Positions 32,840 through 44,904 are shown, counted from the stretch's first letter. The stretch is 64,000 bases of DNA from Cordilura impudica (GCA_963682025.1 OY821520.1:179308626-179372625); one strand, 5' to 3'. Notes: generated from the letters alone by a model not told the origin. Program-made: numbers and translations.

Positions 32840-33640
32840 AATTTCGTCCGCACGCAGAGATATCTTTGTTAGAGAGATCTTTGTCAGATTTGATATAGTT
32901 AAAACGAATGTATTGGCTAGATCATTTGTATGGAGGCCTAACCTAAACAGTGAAATTGAAAAATTGATTAAGACTTGCATGTCATGTCAAAAACTCATAG
33001 CTAGTCCTGAAAAAAAAAGTTCACTAATACCGTGGAGACCTACAAGCTCTGTGCAGGTCCAATCAGAAATTATTATTTTTTTGAGTTATAGATTCGTAAT
33101 TTGTATGGATAAAAATTTTTAAGACAAAGGAAATTACTTCCAGTTTTGTAATTACGATATTAAAATTCCTATGATATTAAAAATTTAATTTCTAAAAATA
33201 ACGTAAAACAGCTCCTGTACATCCAACTACTAATGGCCAAGCTGAAAACTTTAAAGAAATCTATAAGTATATGCAAATTTAAACTCTGAGAAAAACGAAA
33301 GTATTGACTTAATTTTGAATAGATTTTTAATGGATTATCGTAATACCAAACATAATTCAACTGAAGAAAGCCCAGCGAAAATTTTTATTGGAAGTTTGAT
33401 CAGAACACGATTTAGTTTTAATAAACCTCCTCTTATTAAAGCAACAAATAAAAAGCATGTCAAATTATAAAGGTAAAAGATCTGTAACTTTTTAAAGAAT
33501 CAAAATGTTTTTATTAGAGACTACATAAATTTATAAAAGATTAAAAGATTAAACTGGTCCACGTTCATATCAGTATGCTCTTTCGACTGGTAGAATTACA
33601 AAAAGACATACTGATCAGATTAGAGCAGGAATATCTGAAA
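32840..33640 (+). pseudogene. Gypsy-type integrase remnant
   Basis: The frame 32766-33122 contains the integrase zinc region (ARSFVWRPNLNSEIEKLIKTCMSCQ). Further on, in broken frames, come a TTNGQAENFK block (about 33225, catalytic Glu side), NTKHNSTEESPAKIF (about 33350) and a C-terminal GPRSYQYALSTGRITKRHTDQIRAG (about 33555). The order fits one Ty3/gypsy integrase. It differs from the E1-E3 integrases (CQ, TKRHTDQIR end), so it is another family. Many stops are present. Confidence 0.7.
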
Positions 33641-33699
33641 GCCAAAACGTTAATAATGATCTCCAGAATAACCATCATATTAGGAGGAAACAGTTGAAA

Positions 33700-34000
33700 A
33701 GTCACATGATAATAATATTTTTTTAGAAGCGAATAACAAAAATGTACATGAATAAAATTCTAAAATATAAAATGGAAATATAAACTTAAATAAATAATAA
33801 TGAAAACTTTTCAAATTAAAGAAAAGAAAAAGAAAAAAATTTACGAGGGCATTAAGACCCAGAACAAATAAAAAAATATATAGGTATATATAAATATGTA
33901 TATATTAGTATATATACTATATAAACCTATATAGTTTTTTTTATTAAAAATATAACTAAAGAAATTTTACAGAATTATATATATATAATATATTTATATA
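33700..34000. other. AT-rich, no gene
   Basis: Poly-A and (TA)n tracts, ending in the TA-rich left flank of the repeat at 34004. Confidence 0.5.
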
Positions 34001-34003
34001 TAT

Positions 34004-34395
34004 TAGGATGGGTCAAATTGTAGAGGGCCGAAAAATCTCCATGGGTTCATCGCGATTCTGGTACTATGGGCCATAACAAGTATATTTGCCCCACGAACCA
34101 TACCTCTAAAATAATTTCGAGCCTACTAAAATTTCGATGAAGATATTTTCATGATATTTTCCATAATACTCTTCATATGTAAAAAATTATTGAAAATGTG
34201 TATAATGGGGGGTTTTTGGGTCGGAAAATCCATTTTTCACATTTATTTTTATCAGCCGCATTTTTGTGGATTTTTTTAACCTTTTTGGGGAAAATTGACG
34301 AAATTATTGCACAAATTGACGAATCTGTGACTTTCCCATATTTAAAATAGACCACAATATTCAGCGCTGAAAATTATGTGGGGTACCCATATACA
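34004..34395 (+). repeat. TAGGATGGGTC repeat related to the TE-A inverted repeat
   Basis: It starts TAGGATGGGTC in a TA-rich flank and has 'gaaccatacctctaaaa' about 100 bp in, the same phrase at about the same distance as in the TE-A arms. It also has 'ggggtacccatata' near 34380, resembling 'ggggttccccatata' of TE-A. The rest differs. It is probably one arm or a short nonautonomous relative. No opposite arm was found. Confidence 0.45.
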
Positions 34396-34499
34396 ACCTA
34401 TATCGATTTCATTCAATTTAAGTCAAAAAATTCTTTTTTTTTATTTACTCTTTGAATGAACAAATATAAAATACGAATTGTTGGACTTAAAAGTTAGTT

Positions 34500-34645
34500 G
34501 TTAATCATGATCGGTCCATTTATTGACCTAGTCCCCATAATTTATATAACATTAGATATAAACTTTTTCGTATTTACACGCCACAAACTGATAACAATAG
34601 CAAGACACTCTGTCGAAATGCATGGTAGTTATAGTCTGTCTAGAC
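34500..34645 (+). repeat. Second copy of the 'cctagtccccata' dispersed repeat
   Basis: It shares 'gatcggtccattt.ttgacctagtccccat', 'gatataaactttttcgtat' and 'gtctagaccga' with 6615-6830. Confidence 0.6.
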
Positions 34646-34664
34646 CGATGAGCTCATTATTTTA

Positions 34665-34850
34665 TTTATTTATTTATATTAATTACAATGCAAAGTAAAT
34701 TTGTATTCTAATTTGGGTCCAGGGATAAGCCGGGTGACAAAGACCATTTGGCTGATTTTTGCAGCGACAGACCAAAGCCTCTGGTGGGAATCGAACCCAC
34801 GACCCCCGCATGATAGGCGAGCACGCTACCTACTCACCTACCGGGGCGCT
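34665..34850 (-). mobile_element. tRNA-derived SINE
   Basis: The minus strand from 34850 reads a tRNA-like head of about 75 bp with an A-box-like TAGGTGAGTAGG and a clear B-box GGTTCGATTCC (34787-34797). The tRNA-unrelated body is about 80 bp, and the AT-rich tail is ATAAATAAATAAATAAA. The acceptor and anticodon stems pair poorly and an ATC would sit in the anticodon position, so it is not a working tRNA gene. Confidence 0.7.
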
Positions 34851-34859
34851 TAATTATTC

Positions 34860-36490
34860 ATGTTTTTTATTTTTTATTATTATTATTTTTTAAGTAGTTT
34901 GACTATTTAGACCATATATCGAGTTAAGACCAATCAATCTGGTTACTATACATTTTTTTACTTCAAGGCATGTGGATCATTCCGACCCGATTGTGACACT
35001 GCCACTAATACATCAGTTCTACAAATTTGAGCCTAATCGGACTATGCTTTCGAGACTCGCATCGAAGTCAAAGTTTGGGATTACAATGGGATAACATGAC
35101 TTGTTATCGCAAGCCACAATACATGAAAAATATATTGCCACTTACATTGCACTTTGCTTGTTGCCTAGTGTTATTAACTAAAATATTTTTTTTAATTTAT
35201 TGCCGTAGAAGTTATTTGTAATATGCATACTTTTTTTTTGTTCAAACCAAATGTAAAGACAGTTGTATGATATATTTATAATTGTTATTAGTTTTATCTT
35301 ATTTAATTTTATTTTCTTCGAGATCAGCCATTTTTTGTTTCAACAAGTAAATTTATTGATAACACGCAAGGCTTCATTTTTTCAAAGCTTCCCAAAATCA
35401 AAACCATATATGTTAAAAGTCGGGCTGAGGCTGATTTCGAATTTGTGGGATTTACTATGCCAATAAAAATACTAACATTTTCCAGCTTTATTCAATACTT
35501 TAAATTTCGGAATATTAAAAGTGATATTTTGTGGAAAAAAAAACAAATCTAAGAAAATTATTTGTACTGGTCGTCATAGTAAAACTGTATAAAAATTTTC
35601 ATATCTTTACGTACCTGTGTAGTTGAACCCCTATGGTCTGGTTGTATATTTGTATCAGCTGCATAACTAATTGAGAGTGTTCTGGACCTAGACCAGGAAC
35701 GCTGCAATTAAAAATATGAATTATAATAAATATATGTAATTACTTTTTTTTTGTCGTATTTCCGATTTATTTATATAATTTATTACGAATGCCTGCTGTT
35801 ATTTTCAATGCATATTGTGGTCATTTGTATGAAAACATGAAATTACCAACATGGAAATTTGTTGTCGTATGACGGCCGGAAATAACGAGAAGCAATATCT
35901 TTATATCAGTGAATATAACATAGTGAAAATCAAGCATAACGAATATAGTATGTCTTTGATTTTTCTAATTTTCTCCTAAAATATAGATATGAGTTGCAGA
36001 TCTTTATACATATGTACTTTTTTATGCAGTGTTTGTATTTTTTGAATATGTAGTTAAACAGGTAATTTGTTGAGTCAGGTCTTAAAAAACTATAAAGTTT
36101 TATTTATACATCACGTGATCATAGTTTAACCGACCTTGAGAGAGGTAAAATTTTAGCCGAATGTTGTGAAAATGTTTTAAAATCCACTATGTGGCGAGTT
36201 ATATATGTATGTTGGTTGATGAAAAATTAGTGTATTCAAAAATAAATCAAGTTATGTGCTTATTATCCACCACACTGTCGCATTGAGTCTTTCTCTGACA
36301 GTGATAAATTGCAATCATAAATTGTGTTCAAATTCTATTATTTTGCTCAAAAATTACAACCAATAACCTTTGTTATTGTACTAAAAGCTTTATTTTAACA
36401 TACTTGTGTGTTAAATACAATAACAACTTTTTATTTTGTTTTAAAAAATGTAAAAACAAAGGGATTAGTGATTTACTTTACTAATCCATT
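34860..36490. other. Long AT-rich stretch without supported genes
   Basis: The open frames here (61-67 codons) are short, lack motifs and overlap simple repeats. Nothing recognisable is seen on either strand. Confidence 0.5.
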
Positions 36491-36504
36491 TCTGCTAAAG
36501 GAAA

Positions 36505-37495
36505 ATGGTTAATGACGATTCTGCTGATGATGACGATGCTGTTTGGCAAACAGTAACTAAACTTATAACAAAACGTTGGCTATGAACGTCACCAGTTATT
36601 TTTAAACATATAAGCAAAGCTGTGAAAAATAATCATTTTCCAAGCACAAACACGTTTTAAAAAATTTCAGCAACAATGACCATACAAGACAACTACAAGT
36701 AATAACAGATTTGCCACTCTTCAAACAGATAATATTAAGCAAAACCGCCGCCAAAATATTCATTCCAAATATCTCAGCTATTAAAGCAATGATTAATAAT
36801 TTATCAAACTAATAAAATCAGAAAATTATTCATACAATTCTATGAGATATGGCCAGGTACGACTAATGATCAAAGACATTCAGTCATATAGAGTGATAGT
36901 GAAATACCTTGATGACAAAAATATTAACTTTCACACTTACCAATCTATGAAATAAAAGATGAAATTCAAAGCCTAGGACACACAGTTCGAAATGTTATGA
37001 ACATAAAAAGTAGAATAACGAAACAGCCTATGTCAATGTTCTTTGTTGATCTAGAACCGATGGTAAACAACAAGAGCATTTATGATTTAAGAAATCTTTT
37101 GAACGCAATTGTCAAAATAGAGCCAACATTAAAAACACATGAAATTATACAATGTTATAGAAGTTTGGTCACTCAAAAACATATTGTAGGAAAATGTTTA
37201 ATTGTGTTAAATGTGGACTGATACATCTGATACTTATCCTAAATCAGAAGAAACATCTCCAAGGTGTGTTAATTGCCTGTAATATCATACCGCAAATTAT
37301 AAGGGATGTCAAGTATATAGAAATATCTTAAAAAGAAAACATGAACATCGCAGAAATAATTTAAATATTCCTCAAGCTAATTATAGTCTTAACGCAGAAT
37401 ATTTCCCATCATTTAATAATAACAATAATCCTAACAATCGATCTGTAAATAATCAATTTTCGTATGCGCAAATTACACAACAATCAACAAGATAA
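36505..37495 (+). pseudogene. Jockey-like ORF1 (gag-like)
   Basis: The order is QVRLMIKDIQSYRVIVKYL (about 36850), NFHTYQ, then an RRM-like part with IKDEIQSLGHTVRNVMNIKS and PMSMFFVDLEP (36997-37221 open). Degenerate zinc knuckles (RCVNC...HTANYKGC near 37265-37310) and an Asn/Gln-rich tail ending FSYAQITQQ follow. This is the usual jockey ORF1 plan for an RNA-binding nucleocapsid-like protein. It is broken in several frames. Confidence 0.75.
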
Positions 37496-37599
37496 CAATC
37501 AACAAGAACAAAACATATTAAAATCCTTAGAAATATTTATGAAACAACAAAATGAATTAACAAATAAGCTAATAAGTATGATGCAGTAAATCATTACAA

Positions 37600-40110
37600 A
37601 ACTATGCGTTTAAACTTACGTATAGCACTATGGAATGCAAATGCAATCACACAAGAGGAATAGAAATTTTCCTTCAACTAACTTCATAGATATTCTATTA
37701 GTCTCCAGCCGAAGACACATTAAAATTAATGGTTACCACCTCTAACACACCAATCATCCCGATGACAAAGCTCATGCTGGCTCTGAAATTTTGATAAAAT
37801 CTACAATAAAACATGAAAACTTGAATAGTTTTCAGCAAAACTATCTTCAGGCAACTTCTATTAAACTAAAATGTAATGACGATGACTTAGTTGTGTCCTC
37901 AATTTACTTTCGTCCCCAACATACCGTATATTTTAAAAATTATGAGGATTTTTTTAAATACACTTGGTATCCGTTTCATTGTTGGAGGAGACTTTAACGC
38001 CAAACACCCTTGGTGAGAATCAAGACTGGTAAACCCTAAAGGAACTGAACTTTACAAATGCTTGATGAACAAAAGCCTATCAGCCCTTTCAACTGGAACA
38101 TCGACACACGAAAAAATCCAAATTTACTAGATTTCATCGTTTACGAAGGAATCCAAAATCATAAACTAGAAACAAGAAGTAGCAATGAACTTAGTTCAGA
38201 TCATACTCCAGTTCTTGTAAATTATAATGTTTCAGTGCAATAAAAACTTAGTTCTGATCATACTCCAGTTCTTGTAAATTATGTTTCAGTTCACTTAAAT
38301 ACTCCTAGGTTTCACGTATTATCATCAAACACAAACATACCATTATTTCAACAATATTTGGATGATAATGTTAATCTAAATATAAATATTAAATCTGAAA
38401 ACGAATTAGATGATAACGCAGCGAATATTTCAACACCAATATTATATTCATTATCTCAACAACATTTCTCAAACTTTGACGTGTCACCGAAATTCGACAA
38501 CTTCATTCGATAAACGATTGCTTAACAAATTTAGGAAGGATCTTAAAATATTGCTTTATAAGCACAAAACGCATCTCAATTCCTTGAAGGAATAAATAAT
38601 TTAAGATATGATGACCTACTTTCGAAGGTTTAGAACTGACAAAGATACTGCTGAGACAATTGCTACTTATTTAAAAAATACCTTTGTACCAATTTCTTTT
38701 AATACAACAACTCAACAAGACAAAATATCGGGTTTGTTAAACTGTCCTTTAAAAATGGACTTTCCAATAAAATTTTTCACACTACAAGAAGTAAAAAATG
38801 AGATCAGAATGCTGAGTAAAAAGAAAAGTCGAGGATATGACTTAATTGATGGAAAAACTATTAGCAATATAACACATAAATGTGTTGTATTTCTAACTTT
38901 AATATTTAACTCAATAATAAGGCTTTATCATTTTCCCTTCACAACAAGCCAGGAAATTCGGTAACATCGTTCAGACCAATAAGTCTACTTTCAATTTTCT
39001 CCAAGTTGTTAGAAAAAATTTTTCTGCGAAGACAATCTCCAGTTTTGGAAACATGGTACACTCGAACAGATTAATAGAATTTTCAACATAACTGATACTT
39101 TAGAGAATAAGAGATAGTGTTGTGCAGTCTTTCCAGACATTCAGCAAGCTTTCGACAGAGTTTGGCATGTGGGGTTATTATACAAGATCAAAAAATTCAT
39201 GTCTGCACCTTTTTATCTATTTTTCAAAAGTTTTTTATCTGAAAGACATTTTTATTTAAAAATCAACGAGGAAACTTCGGATTTATATGAATTATATGCT
39301 GGAATACCTCAAGGTAGTGTATTGGGTCCTATACTGTATACCACAATACAGCAAATATGCCTCTACTCGACAATGTCATGGTGGCTACATACGCTGATGA
39401 TATAGCTGTTATGGCAACCGGTGATTACCTAGATGAAGCTTCTTCTTTTCTACAAAATGAAATAAATGAACTTACACTCTATAATACATAGAACTTGACC
39501 AATGGTTGAAAAATGGAATGTTAAAGTTAACTGTGAAAAATCGCAAACATACAACTTTTACGCTCAGAAGAAAATATTGCCCTTCAATTAATTTAAATAG
39601 TTATACAATTCCGAAGAGTGATACTGCAAAATACTTGGGTATGGCTCTCGACAGGCGACTTACTTGGAAAAATCACATAAAAAACGAGAACAACTCAAAA
39701 TCAAAACTAAAAAACTTTACTGGCTTCTAGGGTTCAAAATCTCAGCTAAATGTAACCAACCAGCTGAGAATATATATAGTCAGACTCAAATCAGTGTGGA
39801 CTTATGGTATCCGGTTATGGGGTACAGCTAGTAATTCAAACATCGTTATACTTGAAAGATACCAATCAAAAACTCTAAGGCAAATCACTAACGCGCCATG
39901 GCACGTTACTAACAAATCCATTAGAAATTATCTAAATATAACATTAGTTCGAAATAAAATTAAAACCGCAAATGAAAGGTACCTGCAAAGGCTAAGCAAC
40001 CATACTAATCCCTTAGTGATACCGTTACTCCATAGCACCAACGAAATAAGATGACTAAAACGAAACCATTTTTTAGATCTCCCATTCCGAAAATAACCGC
40101 AATGGAAATT
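37600..40110 (+). pseudogene. Jockey-like ORF2 (endonuclease and reverse transcriptase)
   Basis: Endonuclease: ALWNANAI start (about 37630), VVSSIYFRP (37890), a GGDFNAKHPWW-like block (37985), and SSDHTPVLVNY (38200). RT: SFRPISLLS (38975), a disturbed FDRVWH region (39150), YAGIPQGSVLGP (39300), ATYADDIAV with the catalytic YADD (39390), then NGMLKL and a KYLGMALDRRLTWKNHI thumb block (39630). A C-terminal part follows: WTYGIRLWGTASNSN, and APWHVTN at about 39890. These are standard jockey-clade motifs in order. It is inactive through stops and frameshifts. Confidence 0.85.
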
Positions 40111-40331
40111 TGTAAATGACCCTTAAAATTATATTTAAATAAACTTTGTAAATAATTATTATTATAATCTGGCAACATATAGTGTGTCCTAGTAGTGTTT
40201 TAAGTGTCTTGTGAAATTTTATAAAATTTTCTGTGTTTCATTCGCTATTTAAATTTGATAAAAAGCATTATTGTGAAGTGTTCACTTTATTTGTTTGTGC
40301 GTTTTTACAAGTGATTTATAAATAATAAATT

Positions 40332-40622
40332 TTGGTGCACTTAACCAACAACAACTACAGAACATTTATATATACAGATGGATCTAGATCAAACGACGCA
40401 GTATCCTTTGCGGTCACCCTAGAAGACAAAATAATTTCAAACTCGCTTCACCTAACTTTAGCCCTTTTTTCTGCTGAAATAATAGCAATATATAAAGCAA
40501 TTGAACTCTGTCAGAGACCTGGTAAATTTGCTATATGCACAGTTTCACTATCTGCGTGGACTGCATCACCAACTTTAATAACAACAATGTTTATGCAATC
40601 AATATTAGAAACGCACCCCATA
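40332..40622 (+). pseudogene. LINE RNase H fragment, left half
   Basis: It reads IYTDGSRSNDAVSFAV (first Asp), FSAEIIAIYKAIELC (Glu) and an ICTVSLSA block. The domain continues at about 42015 (IPDHSLITVNEHDDYAAK), so a 1.37-kb element has split it. It belongs to an I-type LINE different from the jockey element on its left. Confidence 0.7.
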
Positions 40623-41994
40623 ATTCATAATGAAAAGTTAGCAGCTGCTTACATGTCGCGCTCAACGAAGTTCTTACTAGTCAACCGATTAGTCTTAGTT
40701 TTTAGTTAGCACATAGTTTATTCATAATCAATTTTTTGCTGTCATCTAATAACTTTAAAAGCAACTCTGAAATTTGTAATGCCACCATATTTTTTGCATT
40801 AATGCCACCTGATATAGTGGAAATCAACTCTGTTTACATTTCAATTTGTGTGATTTCACTCCTTAACTTTTAATTTATATTTAAAAGTGTTAACAAACAG
40901 TTTACGAAAAAATAATTTTAATTTGCGACAAAATTATGGAAAAAAAAAAATGATTTAAAATATCCGCAAATTGGGATCAGGATGAAAAGGTAAGTTATAA
41001 TACATACATATAGCTTTCCAAATGGATTTTTTCTAACAAAATGTGTTTGTAGGATCTGCTTTCAACCCTAATGCTGGACAAATTAGAAATAATTGAATAT
41101 ACAAAAATTAACACCAATACAAATAAAAAGAAAAAGGAGGCATGGACCACCATCCACGAATTATTTAATAAAGTGTCGAAAACAAATAGAAGTGTAGATC
41201 AAATTCAAACTCAGTGGCGCAAAACAAAATCGGTTGCAAAATCACCGGAGCCTTTAACTGATGTTGAAGAGCAGTTAGTTTCCAGACTGCCTTCCCATTT
41301 TGAAATTGATTTTAACATTTTCGACAGCAATACTCAAAATATCATATCGCCTTCACAGAAAATGGAAACCAGCACAGTGAATGAACTTACCCCATCAGAA
41401 AAAGGAAACAATTCAATCAGTGAAGTGTTAATAAATATAAATGAAAGCTCAATAGAATTCGAATCAGAAACTCCGAAGCTAAAAGTCTCAAAAAGAAAAA
41501 AGGACGAGAAGTGTGAAGAGAATTTGAAAAGGATAAAGTTACTTGATATAAGTATAAATCAAAAGAAGTTAGAAATGGAATATACAAAAAAGAAATTTAA
41601 TGAAAAAAAGAAACTTCGAACTACAAACATTACAAATGCCAGAAGAACATATACTTAAAATAGAAAAGATAAAAATTGAAATAGAAAATCTTAAAAAAAT
41701 CTTAGTTTATTTATATTTTATTTTTGTTTTGATACATGCAATAAAAATTTACGTTAAATAATATGAATGATATGAATTCGCAAGCGTTTCCATTATTTTT
41801 ATGTAAAAAATATTATCTTGCACTTAAAAATTATTTATTTATATATTTTGTGTTGTTTAATTTGACACACATCAGCTGTTTTAACATACTTAGTCAGTGT
41901 TTGAAAGATTGTTGATCTGAGTTTAGCAAACGCAGCAGCAAGTGCATTATAAATAATATTCATGCTAGATACTGCATAACTTTTCATTATGAAT
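40623..41994 (+). mobile_element. Inverted-repeat element carrying a Myb/SANT-like gene only
   Basis: The left end ATTCATAATGAAAAGTTAGCAG (40623) and the right end, read on the minus strand from 41994, ATTCATAATGAAAAGTTATGCAG are near-identical inverted repeats. The 1372-bp element sits in the RNase H coding part of a LINE. It encodes a Myb/SANT-like protein but no DDE transposase. PIF/Harbinger elements normally encode both, so this looks like a derived relative (inference). A 3-bp target duplication was not clear (TAA against TAC). Confidence 0.65.
40936..41658 (+). pseudogene. Myb/SANT-like DNA-binding protein, spliced, early stop
   Basis: Exon 1 (from ATG 40936) ends ...NWDQDEK at a GTAAGT donor (40990). 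The acceptor TGTTTGTAG (about 41053) resumes in phase with DLLSTLMLDKLEIIEYTKIN. The joined domain has the tryptophans of a Myb-DNA-bind-5 type fold: NWD, AWTTIHELFN and QTQWRKTK. A Ser/Glu-rich linker and a coiled-coil Lys/Glu tail end at 41658. Codon six of exon 1 is TGA, next to a run of eleven A, so a small indel there has probably disabled the start. The 41071-41658 frame is otherwise clean. Confidence 0.65.
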
Positions 41995-41999
41995 ACGGC

Positions 42000-42530
42000 C
42001 GTCAGTGATTAAACTTTTCTCTAAACTTATCATAGTTTAGATACCCGATCACTCTCTGATCACAGTGAACGAACACGATGATTATGCTGCCAAATTAGCC
42101 CACAAATCACCTTTAACTGTGACCATTAATATAAATTTCTTGACATAAGGAAAACTGGCAAGGAACAAAAACACAATAGGAATCTCAACATCTGAAATTA
42201 TACAAATACTTGGTATAAATCAGTTAACCCTAATAAAAATAACATTTACTCTTGATTGCCCGACAACAATACTATCAATCGTAAAGATGTAATAATATTT
42301 GTAAGATTACGATTAGGTCGTACCAAACTCAAAGTCACATTATATCAGGTAGTGGTCCCCGTATTTGTGATTGTGACAACAATAACCCTCTAAATATAGA
42401 ACACTTTCTTTGTGTTTGCCCCAAATTTATAAACAATAGAAATCAAATATTCTCAGGAACAAATCCGCTCACCCTATTATCCTATCCCTCAACTACTATA
42501 TGCTTAACTTAAGGCCTAGCTGCTATAGCT
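42000..42530 (+). pseudogene. LINE RNase H right half and C-terminal zinc block
   Basis: It continues the RNase H split at 40622 with PDHSLITVNEHDDYAAK (last catalytic Asp), and ends with RICDCDNNNPLNIEHFLCVCPKF (about 42355), the C-x-C...H...C block of I-group LINEs. Stops lie between. Confidence 0.65.
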
Positions 42531-42544
42531 AATTAAAAAAAATT

Positions 42545-44490
42545 ATGTTTAGTATGAACATTTACATATGTCTTACCACCATGGACTTTCTTTTGGTAAA
42601 ATTTTATGATATTTTGAACGATTGGTTTTCTAAATGCATTCCTCTTTCCCATCAGAACTTTGAGCATACTGGTCCTCCGTTGAATTCAAAGGAATTGTCG
42701 AGGCTAAAAAACAGAAAATCTCGCCATTTAAAAAGATACGCAAAATCCTGTTTAACTTTAGATTATGCTAAATATTCTACCGCTCGCGCTGATTATAATT
42801 TACTGAATAATAATTGTTATACGAGGTATTTGAATAATTTAAAATCAAACTTTGCTAATAACCCAAAGTCCCTTGACTTTGTACATGTTAAACGCAATGG
42901 TAATTCATATTTTGATTATCTTGATATTGCGAATATATTTGTTGAATTTTTCCAGTCCAGTATAGCAATTCTAAGGCGAATGTACTTAACTATGGAGAAA
43001 CTTGTTACTGATTATGTGTCTTATCAATTAAAGTCGACTATGTCTCCAATTCAACATGGCTTTTTAAAATCTAGATCAACAGTTATTAATCTTCTAGAAT
43101 TTTCGACTCATTTTTTCAAAGGTTTCATCCGTGGCGAGCACACAGATGTGATATACACTGATTTTAGTAAAGCTTTTGATAGGGTGGATCATAATATTTT
43201 ACTTCTCAAACTAACACTCATTGGCATACATGAATCTATTATTTTGTGGATTGAATCGTATCTCACGTTTAGATCTCAGAGGGTCATGTTTCGCAATAGT
43301 GAATCTAAAATTATAAGAGGTACTTCTGGCGTTCCCCAAGGCAGTCATTTGGGCCCGTTATTGTTTTTACTATTCGTAAATGATCTTCCGACTGTAATTT
43401 CGAATTGCAACGTCCTTATGTATGCAGATGATGTTAAGGTTTTTCACAGTTTCAATGACATAAATGGTCATATTACTCTTCAGCGTGATTTATTAGTTGA
43501 ATGGTGTAATGTGAACTTGATGGAACTGAATCTTAAGAAATGTAAGCATCTGGGAATGGGGATAATTTCTGACGAGTATTGCATTAATAGAATGGTATTT
43601 GATACCGTTCAAACATTTCTGGATCTTGGTGTATTTACGGATAGGAAACTTTTCATATTAGTATGATTCTTATCAAGGCAAGATCTTCTGTTGGTTTCAT
43701 TAAAAGATGGGCTAAGGAGTTTTAAGATCTATATGTTACTAAACAGCATTATACAGCACTTGTAAAACCAATATGCATCAATAATATGGAATCCATATAA
43801 TCAGGTAAACGCCAATGCAATTGAGTGCAGAAAAAGTTTTGCTATTCTGTCTACTTGGTTTAGGTTGGAGTTATGATGACTTACCATCATGTACTAATAG
43901 ACTAAAATTTATCAGACTTAAAACTCTTGAGATTAGGGGATCATGTTGGGTGTCACCTTTGTTTTCAAAGGAGTTTCTTTTATAAAATTAAAATTTTAAG
44001 ATACCTTGACATTTTAATCTTATTCTTTCCGCAGAATTTGTCATGATTATAATGTGTTACACAATTTCTTTGGTTTTAATTATAATATATTCAAAGTAAA
44101 ACGCGATATAATTGAACACCTCAATTAACTATTTTTTGTTCTTTATGTTGTTTCAGTTTGTCTATTACTAATATCAGCTGATGACATAGTCTGTAGATGA
44201 TTTACGACCACATAATTTAAATGCCAGCTCTTATTTGGAATCCGCCAGGGTCCATGATGTGTACGTGGTCCCTTCTGTCGGGTGGGGTGGGTAAGTGTGA
44301 GGCGGGGTTCAGTCGTAAACAAAAAAAAAATAACAATTTAAATTTAATTTGTAAATATGTAATACATTTATTATTTTTTAGTGTTATGTATCTCATTGGA
44401 GTTACATAGCCTCTGTGATGTATCCTAAATTTGACAAATTTGCTTATTATCCTCGGGTAGATTGTTAATAAAGAATTAATTTTAAAAAAA
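42545..44490 (+). pseudogene. CR1-like LINE, reverse transcriptase with internal deletion
   Basis: The open frame 42545-43666 (373 codons) reads the linker upstream of RT (SRLKNRKSRHLKRYAKS). It skips part of RT near 42965 (deletion or frameshift), then shows SPIQHGFLKSRST, the VIYTDFSKAFDRVDHNILL catalytic Asp, GVPQGSHLGPLLFLLFVNDLP and VLMYADDVKVF. Past 43666, in other frames, come LYVTKQHYTALVKPI (43730) and NPYNQVNANAIECRKSF (43790), typical C-terminal blocks. A 3' untranslated part with AATAAAG and a short A-tail ends near 44490. Confidence 0.75.
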
Positions 44491-44599
44491 TATATATTGT
44501 CGCATTATTCCAATATAGACGTAAAAATATGAGAAACAAATTTAAATTTTTAAATAATTGAATTTGGATGGCAAGCAAAGAAACTAATTGAAATTTTGG

Positions 44600-44705
44600 T
44601 GATACTCCATGATGGTGTGGGATGCCATTTTCACTAATGGCTTGCTAGAAATACAGCTTGTATCATGCAGAATGAACAGTATGGAATACTTGTTAACGGA
44701 ATTAC
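44600..44705 (+). pseudogene. Tc1/mariner transposase scrap
   Basis: From 44609 the frame reads MMVWDAIFTNGLLEIQLVSC RMNSMEYL, matching the VMVWG...G...L.F..G.MN...Y block between the two catalytic Asp residues of Tc1-like transposases. It covers only about 30 residues. Confidence 0.5.
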
Positions 44706-44904
44706 ATCCAATGGAGCATCTCGGGGGAATATTATACTAATAGCTGGCAGTATTGTGACGTTTCCCTTCAAAAAGCGCCCACATGTACCTAGTAGCAGCG
44801 CTGTGGAGTCGAAGTCGGTATTTATTTTTGCTTGTTGGGATAAAAACTAAATTATCCCCCAGATGAGGTCGAAACCAAATCGTCCCCCAACTAATCCTAA
44901 TTAA

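Larger units (their letters stand above)
36500..40165 (+). mobile_element. Decayed jockey-like LINE, near full length
   Basis: ORF1 (gag-like) is followed by ORF2 (endonuclease, RT, C-terminal part) in correct order over about 3.6 kb, ending in an AT-rich tail ('attattattataatc'). Many stops and frameshifts are present. A 60-bp tandem duplication at about 38180-38290 ('agttc.gatcatactccagttcttgtaaatta') interrupts the end of the endonuclease. Confidence 0.8.

Noticed and set aside
34776..34850. tRNA gene
   Set aside because: B-box present, but the stems pair poorly, the A-box is weak and a SINE-like body and tail follow.
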